A stretch of 64,000 nucleotides of DNA from contig UQLN01000008.1 in NCBI GenBank assembly GCA_900541965.1, positions 1 through 64,000 on the forward strand, written 5' to 3'. Made by a program: the position numbers and the translations under genes. The notes beneath the pieces are model-generated. The model was not told the origin of the DNA, did no database searches, and saw nothing but the letters and a program-made list of their open reading frames with translations. The first letter of the stretch is position 1. Each line of letters begins with the position of its first letter. Below, in pieces: positions 44,240 through 52,736 of this stretch. This stretch comes from an uncultured Parabacteroides sp. GTDB lineage: Bacteria > Bacteroidota > Bacteroidia > Bacteroidales > Tannerellaceae.

Positions 44240-44776
44240 ATGCTTCATCCTTTATATCAGTTTATCTATTGTCCGAAATGTGGTGCAAAAACATTTGTGG
44301 AACGTAACGAAAAAGCCAAACAATGTACCACTTGCGGATTTGTATATTATTTCAATCCGTCTTCTTCCGTAGCCTGTTTCATCAGAAATCCCAAAGGCGA
44401 ACTGCTTCTGGTACGCCGTGCCAAAGAACCGGCAAAAGGGACTCTCGATTTGCCCGGAGGTTTTATCGATATGCACGAATCGGCTGAAGATGCAGTAGTC
44501 CGTGAAGTAAAAGAAGAAACCGGGCTCAATATTACAAATTGCCGATATCTTTTTTCACTCCCCAATATTTACCCTTACTGTGGATTTGAAGTACATACTG
44601 TTGATATGTTTTTCGAGTGCCTGGCTGAAACATTTGATAATGCCCAAGCCGAAGATGATGCAGCAGAAATCATCATTCTTCCTTCCGAGCAATTAGAGCC
44701 AGCCGATTTTGGCCTGCAATCCATCAAGAGAGCTATTTCACTTTACAAAATCCATGGGACTTACAGCTCTTTTTAA
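44240..44776 (+). CDS. Zinc-ribbon Nudix hydrolase
   Basis: A Nudix hydrolase of 178 residues from the start at 44240 (MLHPLYQFIYCPKCGAKTF); the upstream codons to 44141 overlap the ROK gene and do not look like protein. Two CxxC pairs (CPKCG and CTTCG) form an N-terminal zinc ribbon as in NudC/YfcD-type enzymes. The Nudix box is intact: GGFIDMHESAEDAVVREVKE then ETGL. It cleaves a nucleoside diphosphate linked to an unknown group. Good candidates are NADH or nucleotide sugars, by family only. Confidence 0.85.
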   Translation: MLHPLYQFIYCPKCGAKTFVERNEKAKQCTTCGFVYYFNPSSSVACFIRNPKGELLLVRRAKEPAKGTLDLPGGFIDMHESAEDAVVREVKEETGLNITNCRYLFSLPNIYPYCGFEVHTVDMFFECLAETFDNAQAEDDAAEIIILPSEQLEPADFGLQSIKRAISLYKIHGTYSSF

Positions 44777-44909
44777 AAACATACAGGCTTTACAAGGGAA
44801 CAGTTCTCCTCTGCGGAAATACAAGGAAGAAAAGAAGATAAAAAAGAAAGAGACCAGGAATACTCCCAGCCTCTTTCTTCATATATCAATTTTAAATAAT
44901 TGCTAACTC

Positions 44910-45509
44910 TTAAAACAGAATAGCGGCAGTAATCGACCAACCACGGTTCTTACCATTCAGGTTTAGCTTAGAAGCACTGTAATCGTCAGTCAAGCCCAAA
45001 GCATAGTTAAATCCGACCTGTACATGCTTAACAACTTCCACACCTGCACCGAAGTTCAAGCCTGCACCGAAAGTATGCGCCTTCAACTGGTCGCCGACAG
45101 CAGAGCCCAAATTCCAGAATTTTTCACCGCCTACGCGGAAACTTACATACGGACCGGCAGAGAAATATCCCTTGATAATAGGTAAACCGAATTTCCATTT
45201 CACGTTTACAGGCACATCAATATAATCATTCTTTACATTCTCATTATCCGAATTTTTCAATCCGACACCTTTCTGAGAATACAGGATAGCGCCATCAAAA
45301 CCCAGCCCGGCTATCGGAACCATAATTTCAGCCATCGGACCGATATTAAAGCCTGTTACATTTCCACGGTCTACAACACTTGCATTAAAGTGAACCGATG
45401 AAATATTCACGCCACCCTTGATACCAAACCTTATCTGGGATTTTGCCGGTATGGCTACTAATGCCATTGCGGCAAGTAGTATAAGACAATAAATTTTCTT
45501 CATTTTCAT
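44910..45509 (-). CDS. PorT-like outer-membrane beta-barrel protein
   Basis: A protein of about 199 residues with a signal peptide (MKKIYCLILLAAMALVAIPAKS) and an outer-membrane barrel of the PorT/OMP_b-brl type (IRFGIKGGVNISSVHF..., GFNIGPMAEIMVPIAGLGFDGAILYSQKGVGLK, ending GWSITAAILF). The start is taken at 45509 (MKMKKI) or 45503. It lies downstream of the cobalamin riboswitch on the same strand but a hairpin at 45593-45650 separates them, so B12 control is uncertain. Confidence 0.82.
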   Translation of the reverse strand: MKMKKIYCLILLAAMALVAIPAKSQIRFGIKGGVNISSVHFNASVVDRGNVTGFNIGPMAEIMVPIAGLGFDGAILYSQKGVGLKNSDNENVKNDYIDVPVNVKWKFGLPIIKGYFSAGPYVSFRVGGEKFWNLGSAVGDQLKAHTFGAGLNFGAGVEVVKHVQVGFNYALGLTDDYSASKLNLNGKNRGWSITAAILF

Positions 45510-45592
45510 TTTCTTAATTAATGTGATACAAATAAACGCACTTTTCAGATAAAAAACAAATATTGGTATACAAGTGTTCAATCGATACAAAA

Positions 45593-45650
45593 GGAAAGCA
45601 TGAACCTATTTACGGAGCTCATCCCGTAAGTCGATTCATGCTTCTTTTCC
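45593..45650 (-). terminator. Hairpin between riboswitch and barrel gene
   Basis: On the minus strand GCATGAA...TTCATGC with an inner stem TTACGG/CCGTAA and flanking GGAAA/TTTCC pairing, followed by TTTT. It would stop riboswitch transcripts before the barrel gene, or be part of a switch. Confidence 0.5.
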
Positions 45651-45784
45651 TAATTATTATGGCAAAATAATTAAAAACGAATCATTTGGCTTACGGGGAA
45701 ACTGGAATAAAAAGAATAATTGAAGCTGTTGTGAAGACATCATTTGTTCTCTTCCGGCCTTTCCTCGAAGCCGTCGAAAAATAT

Positions 45785-46020
45785 GCCTTGCAGGTCTTCT
45801 GACTTACTTCCGGAATGAACGCCTTCCCAACTCTTCAGTTGACAGTTGACAGTTGATTATTGACAGTCATATCTGTCTTTTCTCACTTGTCCGTTGTCAA
45901 CTCCTACGTCAGTGGCTTAAGTGTTGCCCAATCCGTTAATGAAGTTCACAGCAGCGGGACTGTCCGGGATTTCCACCCGATTCCCTTTTAATCCTTTTCC
46001 GCAGAAAGCGAATCAGGAAC
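45785..46020 (-). promoter_or_regulatory. Cobalamin riboswitch
   Basis: On the minus strand the conserved core is present: AAAAGGGAATCGGGTGGAAA, then CAGTCCCGCTGCTGTGA, then GCCACTG, GGGAAGGCG, and AAGTCAGAAGACCTGC. These are the canonical B12-box and flanking motifs. The peripheral arm between GCCACTG and GGGAAGG holds an unusual insertion with three copies of the heptamer AACTGTC (45836-45856). A promoter TATATTTG lies at 46031-46038. Between the aptamer and the next real gene there is only a 28-codon frame and a hairpin, so the target gene is missing or is the barrel gene at 44910-45509. Confidence 0.88.
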
Positions 46021-46030
46021 AATGCATGCA

Positions 46031-46038
46031 CAAATATA
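46031..46038 (-). promoter_or_regulatory. -7 promoter box of the riboswitch transcript
   Basis: TATATTTG on the minus strand, placing the transcript start a few bases before the aptamer. Confidence 0.6.
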
Positions 46039-46058
46039 GAAATTTATTTCCGGTATAT

Positions 46059-47363
46059 TTAATCTGCCTGTTCTTTTTTACTCTTTTTTCCAAAATCAGG
46101 GTCAATTTTCAGGAAAGAGGTAACCAACAGAGTCACAATACAGCAACCCATTACCCACCAGAAGAAATTTACATAGCCCAAGTGTTCCTGCAACCAACCG
46201 GAAATCATGCCGGGAAGCATCAATCCCATAGCCATAAAAGCCGTACAAATGGCATAATGTGCCGTTTTATATTCCCCATCGGAGTAATAAATCAGGAAAA
46301 GCATATAAGCAGCAAACCCAAAACCATATCCGAATTGTTCGATGAACACACACACATTGACTATCAGTAAACTTTCAGGCAGAGCCATACTCAAATAAAT
46401 AAATACGACATCCGGCAAGGTAATTGCCAAAGCCATGGGCCAGAGCCATTTTTTCAATCCACCCGTAGCAGCTGCAATACCCCCTAAAATACCACCCAAC
46501 ACCAGACCAATAGTTCCCACAGTACCATAAGCAAATCCAATCTCCACGGTTGTCAATCCCAGACCACCGGATTCACGTGGGTCTACCAAAAAAGGAATGA
46601 CCAGCTTCGTCAACTGTGCTTCCGGAAAACGGTACAGCAACATAAAAAGAATACCTGCCAATGCCTGTTTCTTTTTGAAAAAAGAGATAAATGTTCCAAT
46701 AAAATCTTTGAAAATGGAAGAGGTATTGACCGAACGGTTCGATTTATCCGTATCCGGCACAGGCAAAACAAAAAAATGATAGACGAATAAAGCCAGAAAT
46801 ATTCCGGTTAAAATAAAAAAGGCCACAGACCAGGCAAAAGTCAAATCTTTTGTCATGTTCAATAAAACGCCGACAAACATCACAAGTAATCCCTGCCCGG
46901 CAATCGTTGCTATCCGGTAGAAGGTACTGCGTATTCCCACAAAAAATGCCTGTTCGTGCGAATCCAACGCCAGCATGTAAAAACCATCCGCCGCTATATC
47001 ATGTGTTGCTGAACTGAATGCCAACAACCAGAATGCAGCCAAAGTAGCCTGGACAAAAAACGAAGTCGGGATAGAAAATGCCACTGCCGCCAAACCTGCA
47101 CCTATCACCAACTGCATGGTAACGATCCACCAACGCTTCGTTTTCAGCAAATCGATAAACGGGCTCCATAAAGGCTTAATCACCCAGGGCAGATTTAGCC
47201 AACTGGTATACAGGGCGACGTCGGTATTGGACAATCCCATCTGTTTATACATCAGCACGGCAATTATCATTACTGCCACATAAGGTATTCCCTGGGCAAA
47301 ATACAAGGACGGCACCCAGTACCAGGGGGATAAGGATTTATTCAATGCGGGTTTATATTTCAT
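46059..47363 (-). CDS. AmpG-like MFS transporter
   Basis: A 434-residue, 12-helix MFS permease. The start YWVPSLYFAQGIPYVAVMII and the segment FSSATHDIAADGFYMLAL (compare the ATQDIAxDA motif of AmpG) point to the AmpG/muropeptide importer or acetyl-CoA transporter-like branch. It is the last gene of an operon with GT2 and DUF4922 genes (overlap with DUF4922 by 4 bp). Import of cell-wall sugars would fit the NagZ-like GH3 fusion elsewhere in the window, but a different sugar is possible. Confidence 0.82.
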   Translation of the reverse strand: MKYKPALNKSLSPWYWVPSLYFAQGIPYVAVMIIAVLMYKQMGLSNTDVALYTSWLNLPWVIKPLWSPFIDLLKTKRWWIVTMQLVIGAGLAAVAFSIPTSFFVQATLAAFWLLAFSSATHDIAADGFYMLALDSHEQAFFVGIRSTFYRIATIAGQGLLVMFVGVLLNMTKDLTFAWSVAFFILTGIFLALFVYHFFVLPVPDTDKSNRSVNTSSIFKDFIGTFISFFKKKQALAGILFMLLYRFPEAQLTKLVIPFLVDPRESGGLGLTTVEIGFAYGTVGTIGLVLGGILGGIAAATGGLKKWLWPMALAITLPDVVFIYLSMALPESLLIVNVCVFIEQFGYGFGFAAYMLFLIYYSDGEYKTAHYAICTAFMAMGLMLPGMISGWLQEHLGYVNFFWWVMGCCIVTLLVTSFLKIDPDFGKKSKKEQAD

Positions 47364-48292
47364 AACGCTCTTATTTTACGGACGATTTCATCTTTTTGTT
47401 CTTTTGTAATCGCAACTTCTTTCAATATACATTCAAGGTCTTTAGCTGTTATCTTCTGAAAATCCTTTTCCAGTGGAGCAACAAAGAAACCTGCCATCTC
47501 CACGGTTGCCGGACTAATCAGGATATTATCCGGTTCTGCGGCATAGAAGCAAGACGGACGCAACTCCTTTCGAGGGAAAATAAACGAGTACCATACCCCT
47601 TCTTCCATCCAGGTTACAATATTCATCATCGGTTCATAATCCCCTTCTTTTATTTCCAGTCGGGCATACAACATTTCAAATACCTTAACCGCCTCATCCC
47701 AGCGGCTGGAAGCCAGCATAAACACAGGAGACAAAAAATTATCCAATGCATAAAGCGTAGTAGCCTCCCCTTTCCAGACAATTTCCTTGAGAGCTTTCCT
47801 CCAATTCCATTCAATCGGCAAAGAACCTGCCCCCACTGCCTGGAAATGCATATGATCCGGAGCGGAAGCACCACATTTAGGACCATTATAAAAAATCACA
47901 TAATCAGATAAATCGGCTGCTAAGGAAAGCATATCTTCATAATAAGGCAAAATCTGCTGTTTATCATGCCAAAGAGCAGGAATGGTGAAATGCTTCTCAA
48001 ATATAGGATACGGATTAACCAGTATCCGGAAAGAATCACGGTAAAGGATACTCTGTTGCTCTTCCGGACGATTACAAAAGAAACAAGGACGCTTTTGCAA
48101 AGAAGCTGCATCGATTTTAGCGGCAGAAGAACGTATCCGCTCCGGATTATATTGTAAGACGATTCGGAAATCATTCGTTTCAAACATGCGGGTTTGCGTT
48201 TGTCCCAATGCTGCATAATTATCACTCGCTAATTTCCAGTCGGATAGCTGGTACATCCGCAAATCTTCAACCTGCTGCTGTAATTCATTCAT
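47360..48292 (-). CDS. DUF4922 protein, GalT/HIT-like nucleotidyltransferase fold
   Basis: A 310-residue protein of the DUF4922 family, related to GDP-L-galactose phosphorylase and GalT-like enzymes. It has CFFCNRP (CxxC) at about residue 71, HFTIPALWHDKQ, and the HxHxQ active-site motif in SAPDHMHFQAVG (about residues 165-176), where the middle His would form the nucleotidyl intermediate. It probably phosphorolyses a nucleotide sugar. It is flanked by a GT2 gene 5 bp upstream and an AmpG-like transporter overlapping 4 bp downstream, so all three work on one sugar. Confidence 0.8.
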   Translation of the reverse strand: MNELQQQVEDLRMYQLSDWKLASDNYAALGQTQTRMFETNDFRIVLQYNPERIRSSAAKIDAASLQKRPCFFCNRPEEQQSILYRDSFRILVNPYPIFEKHFTIPALWHDKQQILPYYEDMLSLAADLSDYVIFYNGPKCGASAPDHMHFQAVGAGSLPIEWNWRKALKEIVWKGEATTLYALDNFLSPVFMLASSRWDEAVKVFEMLYARLEIKEGDYEPMMNIVTWMEEGVWYSFIFPRKELRPSCFYAAEPDNILISPATVEMAGFFVAPLEKDFQKITAKDLECILKEVAITKEQKDEIVRKIRAL

Positions 48293-48297
48293 ACGTT

Positions 48298-49752
48298 TTA
48301 TTGATTTAAGAGCATCCGTGCCTGAAGTTCCCAGGTACGAATACGATCCTTATAAGTATTATAGTTATTCATTTTCACAATATCGAGTGCAGCATCAGAA
48401 TTATCTTCCCAGCGACGACAAAGATAAAGCACATCATACACACGTCCAATCTGCCAGTTCCGGGAAATACGCAAACCTAATGCATAATCTTCCCCATAAC
48501 TGGTATTCGGCAGGTTGATACGGCGCAATACCGGAGTATAAAAAGCACGCGGTGCCCCCAGCCCGTTGATACGCAATGCATTATTACGCCCGTTATCTGG
48601 TGTCCATTCTTTATGGTCAATAACACCTGGCGGGATTTCATTCATCCGGAAATCCGTCATCCGGTAAGTTCCGACTACCATTGCACAATTCTGTTCATAA
48701 AAAGCATCCACTATCTTTTGTAAAGTATCGGGACCGCTATATACATCGTCGCTATCCAACTGCACGGCAAATTTTCCACAAGCCGGATGATGCACGCCGG
48801 TATTCCAGCAACCACCTATCCCCAAATCTTTCCGGTCCGGTATGATATGAATCACCCGTTCATCCGAAGTATATTTCTCTATGGCTTCGGATGTCCCGTC
48901 CGTTGAATGATTATCTATGATTATCAGATTAAATTTAAAATCTGCCTGTTGGGTAAGAACCGAACGGATTGCATCCTCTATGGTCCGTATACGGTTACGT
49001 ACCGGGATAATAACGGATGCCTCGTATTCAAATTTGCCGGCATCGAAAGTGATGGGCTCGAAGACCGGAGGCAGATAGCCTCCTACACGTTTGAGGTATG
49101 CGGTACATACCGTTTCCATTTCTATCTGTACCGCCCGGTTTTTCGGGTCAACGTAATCGAACAGCTTCTCTCCGCTCTTACGCGTATCATCCGCCACTTC
49201 CGAATAAAGGTACTCATTTATGTGTACCAGTTCGGACAGTTCGGAGACACGTAAACGCAGGTCATACAACCCGGCAAAACGATAATCCGTATCCATTGCT
49301 GCTACCGCTTGCTTCAAAACTACAGTATCGAATAACAGTACGGGACCAAAATTAAAATCATCACGCAAACTGCCTTTTTGATAGTCAATCACCGGCGAAG
49401 GTTTATATTGACCTTCACTTACCTGATAATGGTCGGCATACAACATTCCGGCTTTTGTATCACCTGCTATGGCAAGCATTCGCTCCAACGCAAATTGTCC
49501 GAGTTCCAGTGTTGTATACTTTGTATATAATAAGGTATAGGCTGTATCCGCATGAGCTGCAATCGTCCTGAAAGAAGTGGAGGCATTTATATTTTCAATG
49601 TTCAGCAGCTCACATTCATCCGGCACTTCCGAACCGGGAATCCGGGATAACAAATATATCTTGTTTATACAAGGCACGCTTTTCAACTGCCTGATAGTGG
49701 CATCCGCCTGTACCTGGGAGATATAAGGAATAAAACAATTTATCTTCTTCAT
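48298..49752 (-). CDS. Family 2 glycosyltransferase with N-terminal extension
   Basis: A 484-residue protein. The GT2 (GT-A) domain starts at about residue 245: ASVIIPVRNRIRTIEDAIRS, IIIDNHSTDGTSEAIEK, and the DxD motif in VQLDSDDVYSG (about 333-343). Residues 1-240 are a divergent second nucleotide-sugar-like domain (FIPYISQVQADATIRQLKSV, LLYTKYTTLELGQFALERML) that may have decayed or serve recognition. No membrane helices are seen. It heads the operon with DUF4922 and the MFS gene. Confidence 0.83.
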   Translation of the reverse strand: MKKINCFIPYISQVQADATIRQLKSVPCINKIYLLSRIPGSEVPDECELLNIENINASTSFRTIAAHADTAYTLLYTKYTTLELGQFALERMLAIAGDTKAGMLYADHYQVSEGQYKPSPVIDYQKGSLRDDFNFGPVLLFDTVVLKQAVAAMDTDYRFAGLYDLRLRVSELSELVHINEYLYSEVADDTRKSGEKLFDYVDPKNRAVQIEMETVCTAYLKRVGGYLPPVFEPITFDAGKFEYEASVIIPVRNRIRTIEDAIRSVLTQQADFKFNLIIIDNHSTDGTSEAIEKYTSDERVIHIIPDRKDLGIGGCWNTGVHHPACGKFAVQLDSDDVYSGPDTLQKIVDAFYEQNCAMVVGTYRMTDFRMNEIPPGVIDHKEWTPDNGRNNALRINGLGAPRAFYTPVLRRINLPNTSYGEDYALGLRISRNWQIGRVYDVLYLCRRWEDNSDAALDIVKMNNYNTYKDRIRTWELQARMLLNQ

Positions 49753-49958
49753 AATGTATTACTGTAATGTTACAAAGGTAACGACAAAGAAGATAAGAGA
49801 TAAATTTATTTCACTATTTGTGAGCAGCATCAGATATTATTAGAAAACGCTTACGAACAGACATTCATAATTACAATATATGCTGCAACAGAAATACCAG
49901 TATATATTTACTTCCTTCACCTGTAAATTACTAATCACTAACGAATAAACCTTTAAAG

Positions 49959-49966
49959 TAATTTTG
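49959..49966 (+). promoter_or_regulatory. -7 promoter box of the Card1-like gene
   Basis: TAATTTTG lies in the 345-bp gap 49753-50097, about 130 bp before the ATG at 50098. This implies a leader of about 125 nt. Nothing else was recognised in the gap. Confidence 0.5.
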
Positions 49967-50097
49967 GAAGAAAAACTTTTTCCACAAATGGTTGTTTATA
50001 AAGCGTTAGATGTTAAGTACCCCTATAATAATTCCGGCTTTAAGTTTCCGTATTTCCGGGAGAAGGCTTACCTTTACTAATCATTAAACACGAAATC

Positions 50098-51216
50098 ATG
50101 AAACATCAAATCATTCTTCTCGGCAAAGATATCACTTCGGTTTATCATGGTATTAAAGAGTTCGGTCCCGACCATATCCATCTTTTATACACAGAAGAGA
50201 CGAAAGATATCGAAACACCTATGTATCCTTTGCTACCGGAATCCATTCGTTGCAGCCGGTATAAAGCAGAGCCTTACGACGGGAATAATGTGATTGATGT
50301 TTGCCGCCGGATTCATAGCGAGCACCAGGGAGAATTTGCCTATAACCTATCCGAAGGAACTAAAGTGATGGCTTTTGCTGCTTTTATTGTTGCCAAAGAA
50401 ACAAATTCGGATGCTTTTTACCTGACACAACATGGTGAAATCGTTCACCTGAATACGTTCGAATTCCATCCGCTGCACAGTATTCTTAATAATGAGGAAA
50501 TTCTCGGGTTAAGCGGAAACAAACTGACTCATTACCATGATGCCAAGGAACTGAGTATCGGTGAAGTAAAAGCCTCCCTGCAAATCAAGAAGTTTATTGA
50601 GCAATATCCACAGGAACATGCCCGTATCCAGAAATTTTTCAACATTTTTTGCAAACGGCAATTGACACGTTTACCTAATTCCAAACTATTTGCTAATAAC
50701 CTGCGTTTCAAACAGCGAAACGGTTCCCTGTTGATTTCATTGGGAGAATATGTTTTATTGCGCTTGAACCAAAGTTATGCTACCATGCTGTATTTTGAAG
50801 GAAGATGGTGGGAGACACTGGTTGCCAATGAAGTACGCAACTGGAGCGAACAAAGGCCCCAGTCTCCGGAAGTATGGCAGAGTGTTATCTTCCAGACCAA
50901 CGAAAGGAACCCGCAAACGAAGAACGAAATCGATGTTTTACTGAACAACCAGCAGAAACTTATCTTTCTGGAATGTAAATCCGGAAACGTTACCCAAAAT
51001 GACATTTACAAAATCGATGCAGTCAGGGAGACTTATGGCGGAGATATTTCACAAGCTGTGCTTGTCAGCTATTACCCAATAGAAAAGAGCTTACGGGATA
51101 AGTGCAAGGATTTGCAAATTCATTTGTTTGCACCCAACTACGCTGGAGAACGTAGCGACTTTTTAAAGAAAATGCCAGCCTGGTTGGACAAGCTGGCAGA
51201 TGAGTTACAATTATAA
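50098..51216 (+). CDS. Orphan Card1/Can2-like CARF nuclease (DUF1887)
   Basis: A 372-residue protein with the Card1 layout: an N-terminal CARF-like Rossmann domain (HQIILLGKDITSVYHGIKEF, FAYNLSEGTKVMAFAAFIVA with the ligand-binding SEGTK loop, about residues 84-88), a middle winged-helix insert, and a C-terminal PD-(D/E)xK nuclease. The nuclease has FEGRWWETLVANEV (about 233-246) and the catalytic residues Asp279, Glu292 and Lys294 (NEIDVLL and LECKSG), so it should be active. In type III CRISPR systems Card1 is activated by cyclic tetra-adenylate, but no cas gene or CRISPR array lies in this window. Confidence 0.85.
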   Translation: MKHQIILLGKDITSVYHGIKEFGPDHIHLLYTEETKDIETPMYPLLPESIRCSRYKAEPYDGNNVIDVCRRIHSEHQGEFAYNLSEGTKVMAFAAFIVAKETNSDAFYLTQHGEIVHLNTFEFHPLHSILNNEEILGLSGNKLTHYHDAKELSIGEVKASLQIKKFIEQYPQEHARIQKFFNIFCKRQLTRLPNSKLFANNLRFKQRNGSLLISLGEYVLLRLNQSYATMLYFEGRWWETLVANEVRNWSEQRPQSPEVWQSVIFQTNERNPQTKNEIDVLLNNQQKLIFLECKSGNVTQNDIYKIDAVRETYGGDISQAVLVSYYPIEKSLRDKCKDLQIHLFAPNYAGERSDFLKKMPAWLDKLADELQL

Positions 51217-51226
51217 TCGTTTTATC

Positions 51227-52642
51227 TTATTTTTCAGGAGTATAGATTAATCCTTTTGCTTTTCTTTCCAGGGAAGGATAAGAAAACTCGGTAGTTCCAC
51301 CGGTTTGAACGGACGGACTCTTTGAGGTTCGTCCGGTAATCAAATCGATAGCAGCACCTAATAGCAGTTCATTTCTGTCTCCAAGAGGATATAACACATT
51401 ATGTTGATAATCCATCTCATTAAGGTCTACATCCGGGTTAAAGCCATTCCCATAATCCGCATTATGGTCAGCATTAAAAATATTGAAGGTTATCGGATGA
51501 AGTATCCAGCCGTAATCTTCATTATCGCCATAAGGTACGGATCCGACTCTTTTGCCTATGGTCTTCTGTCCGATTAAAGTGATATTTTCCCTCCCCATAT
51601 AAGGTATCAGGCAATTGATTACGGCTTCCGAAGCCGAAGCCGTTAAATCTCCAACCAAAACATAAATCCGTTTTAAATTCAAATTTGCATTCGACAGTTC
51701 ATTGTTATTTTTCAAAGGTAATGTTTGTGTATCATCTGTATGCTTATCGTTATATTCCATAATGCAGAATGTTTTACCTAAAGCATTGGCCGGTGCCAAA
51801 AAGGAAGTCAGGAGCAAGGAACTGGTAACCAATCCTCCTCCGTTATAACGCAAATCAAGAACAAACTCATTTACATTTCCGGATTTAAAGGAGGCAAAGA
51901 TTTGTTTCATTCTTTCATCATAGCTATAATCCTTATTATCCGGACCGGAAGCAAAATGGTTATATAATAGATATCCTATTGTTTTACCATCTATATGATA
52001 AACCGAATCTTTCAGAAACGGGGTATCTTCTACAGCACGCGAAGCGGATATGGCTATTGTCCCGCTATCTACGAACTTATTATCTTTGAATTGGGCCATT
52101 TGGAAACGGGTGGCGGCACCACTGTTCAAAGAGGAAAGATCCATTATAGGAGATACATTATTTACTCCCACAATCCAGTCTCCACGTTTCAATCCGGCTT
52201 CTGCTGCCGGAGAATCAGGAAGGACATACAAAACCCAGGCATAATACAAACCATTTGTTAAACGAAGGGAAGCATATTCAAATCCATATGAATCTGAAGC
52301 TTCCGATATCGCCTTTGTCGCTTCTTCTTTCTTCTCTATTGTAGAAAACCTGATTTTGGTATTATTGAGAATCGCCCCATCCTCATCAACCAACAAAGAA
52401 TTAAAAAAATCTTCCGGAGAAAGATTATAATCAAGCCTTTTCTGAGACGGCATCTCGCCATACCAAAGATAATGTTCCTGCATGGTTTTGTATATCCATG
52501 TATTTACATCATCTTTCGGACCATTATTTCCTTCATCATTTTTCTGGCAAGAAGTTACCAGCAGGACACACGTTAATACAGCCGTAAAAACAACTGATAC
52601 CTTCCCTATACAATCACGCCTCAGCTTCATATTTCTATTCAT
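51227..52642 (-). CDS. S41-family C-terminal-processing peptidase lipoprotein
   Basis: A 471-residue lipoprotein: its signal ends in LLVTSC (Cys at about residue 32). The PDZ domain spans about 110-210 (SPAAEAGLKRGDWIVGVNNV). The peptidase core has the catalytic serine in LTASASEAVINCL and the lysine in LIGQKTIGKRVGS. Such outer-membrane-anchored S41 proteases are common in Bacteroidales. The start could be Met5 (52630). The C-terminus is convergent with the Card1-like gene at 10 bp. Substrate unknown. Confidence 0.87.
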   Translation of the reverse strand: MNRNMKLRRDCIGKVSVVFTAVLTCVLLVTSCQKNDEGNNGPKDDVNTWIYKTMQEHYLWYGEMPSQKRLDYNLSPEDFFNSLLVDEDGAILNNTKIRFSTIEKKEEATKAISEASDSYGFEYASLRLTNGLYYAWVLYVLPDSPAAEAGLKRGDWIVGVNNVSPIMDLSSLNSGAATRFQMAQFKDNKFVDSGTIAISASRAVEDTPFLKDSVYHIDGKTIGYLLYNHFASGPDNKDYSYDERMKQIFASFKSGNVNEFVLDLRYNGGGLVTSSLLLTSFLAPANALGKTFCIMEYNDKHTDDTQTLPLKNNNELSNANLNLKRIYVLVGDLTASASEAVINCLIPYMGRENITLIGQKTIGKRVGSVPYGDNEDYGWILHPITFNIFNADHNADYGNGFNPDVDLNEMDYQHNVLYPLGDRNELLLGAAIDLITGRTSKSPSVQTGGTTEFSYPSLERKAKGLIYTPEK

Positions 52643-52736
52643 TTGGATTATAAAAAATAACCGTACAGTCTCCGGATGGAAACTGCACGGTTTTATGATA
52701 AAAGACTTCTATTATTTTTAAAGTCTTACTTTGTCA

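Noticed and set aside
45921..46370. 149-codon plus-strand ORF across the riboswitch
   Set aside because: It runs antisense to the riboswitch and to the end of the AmpG-like gene; no homology.
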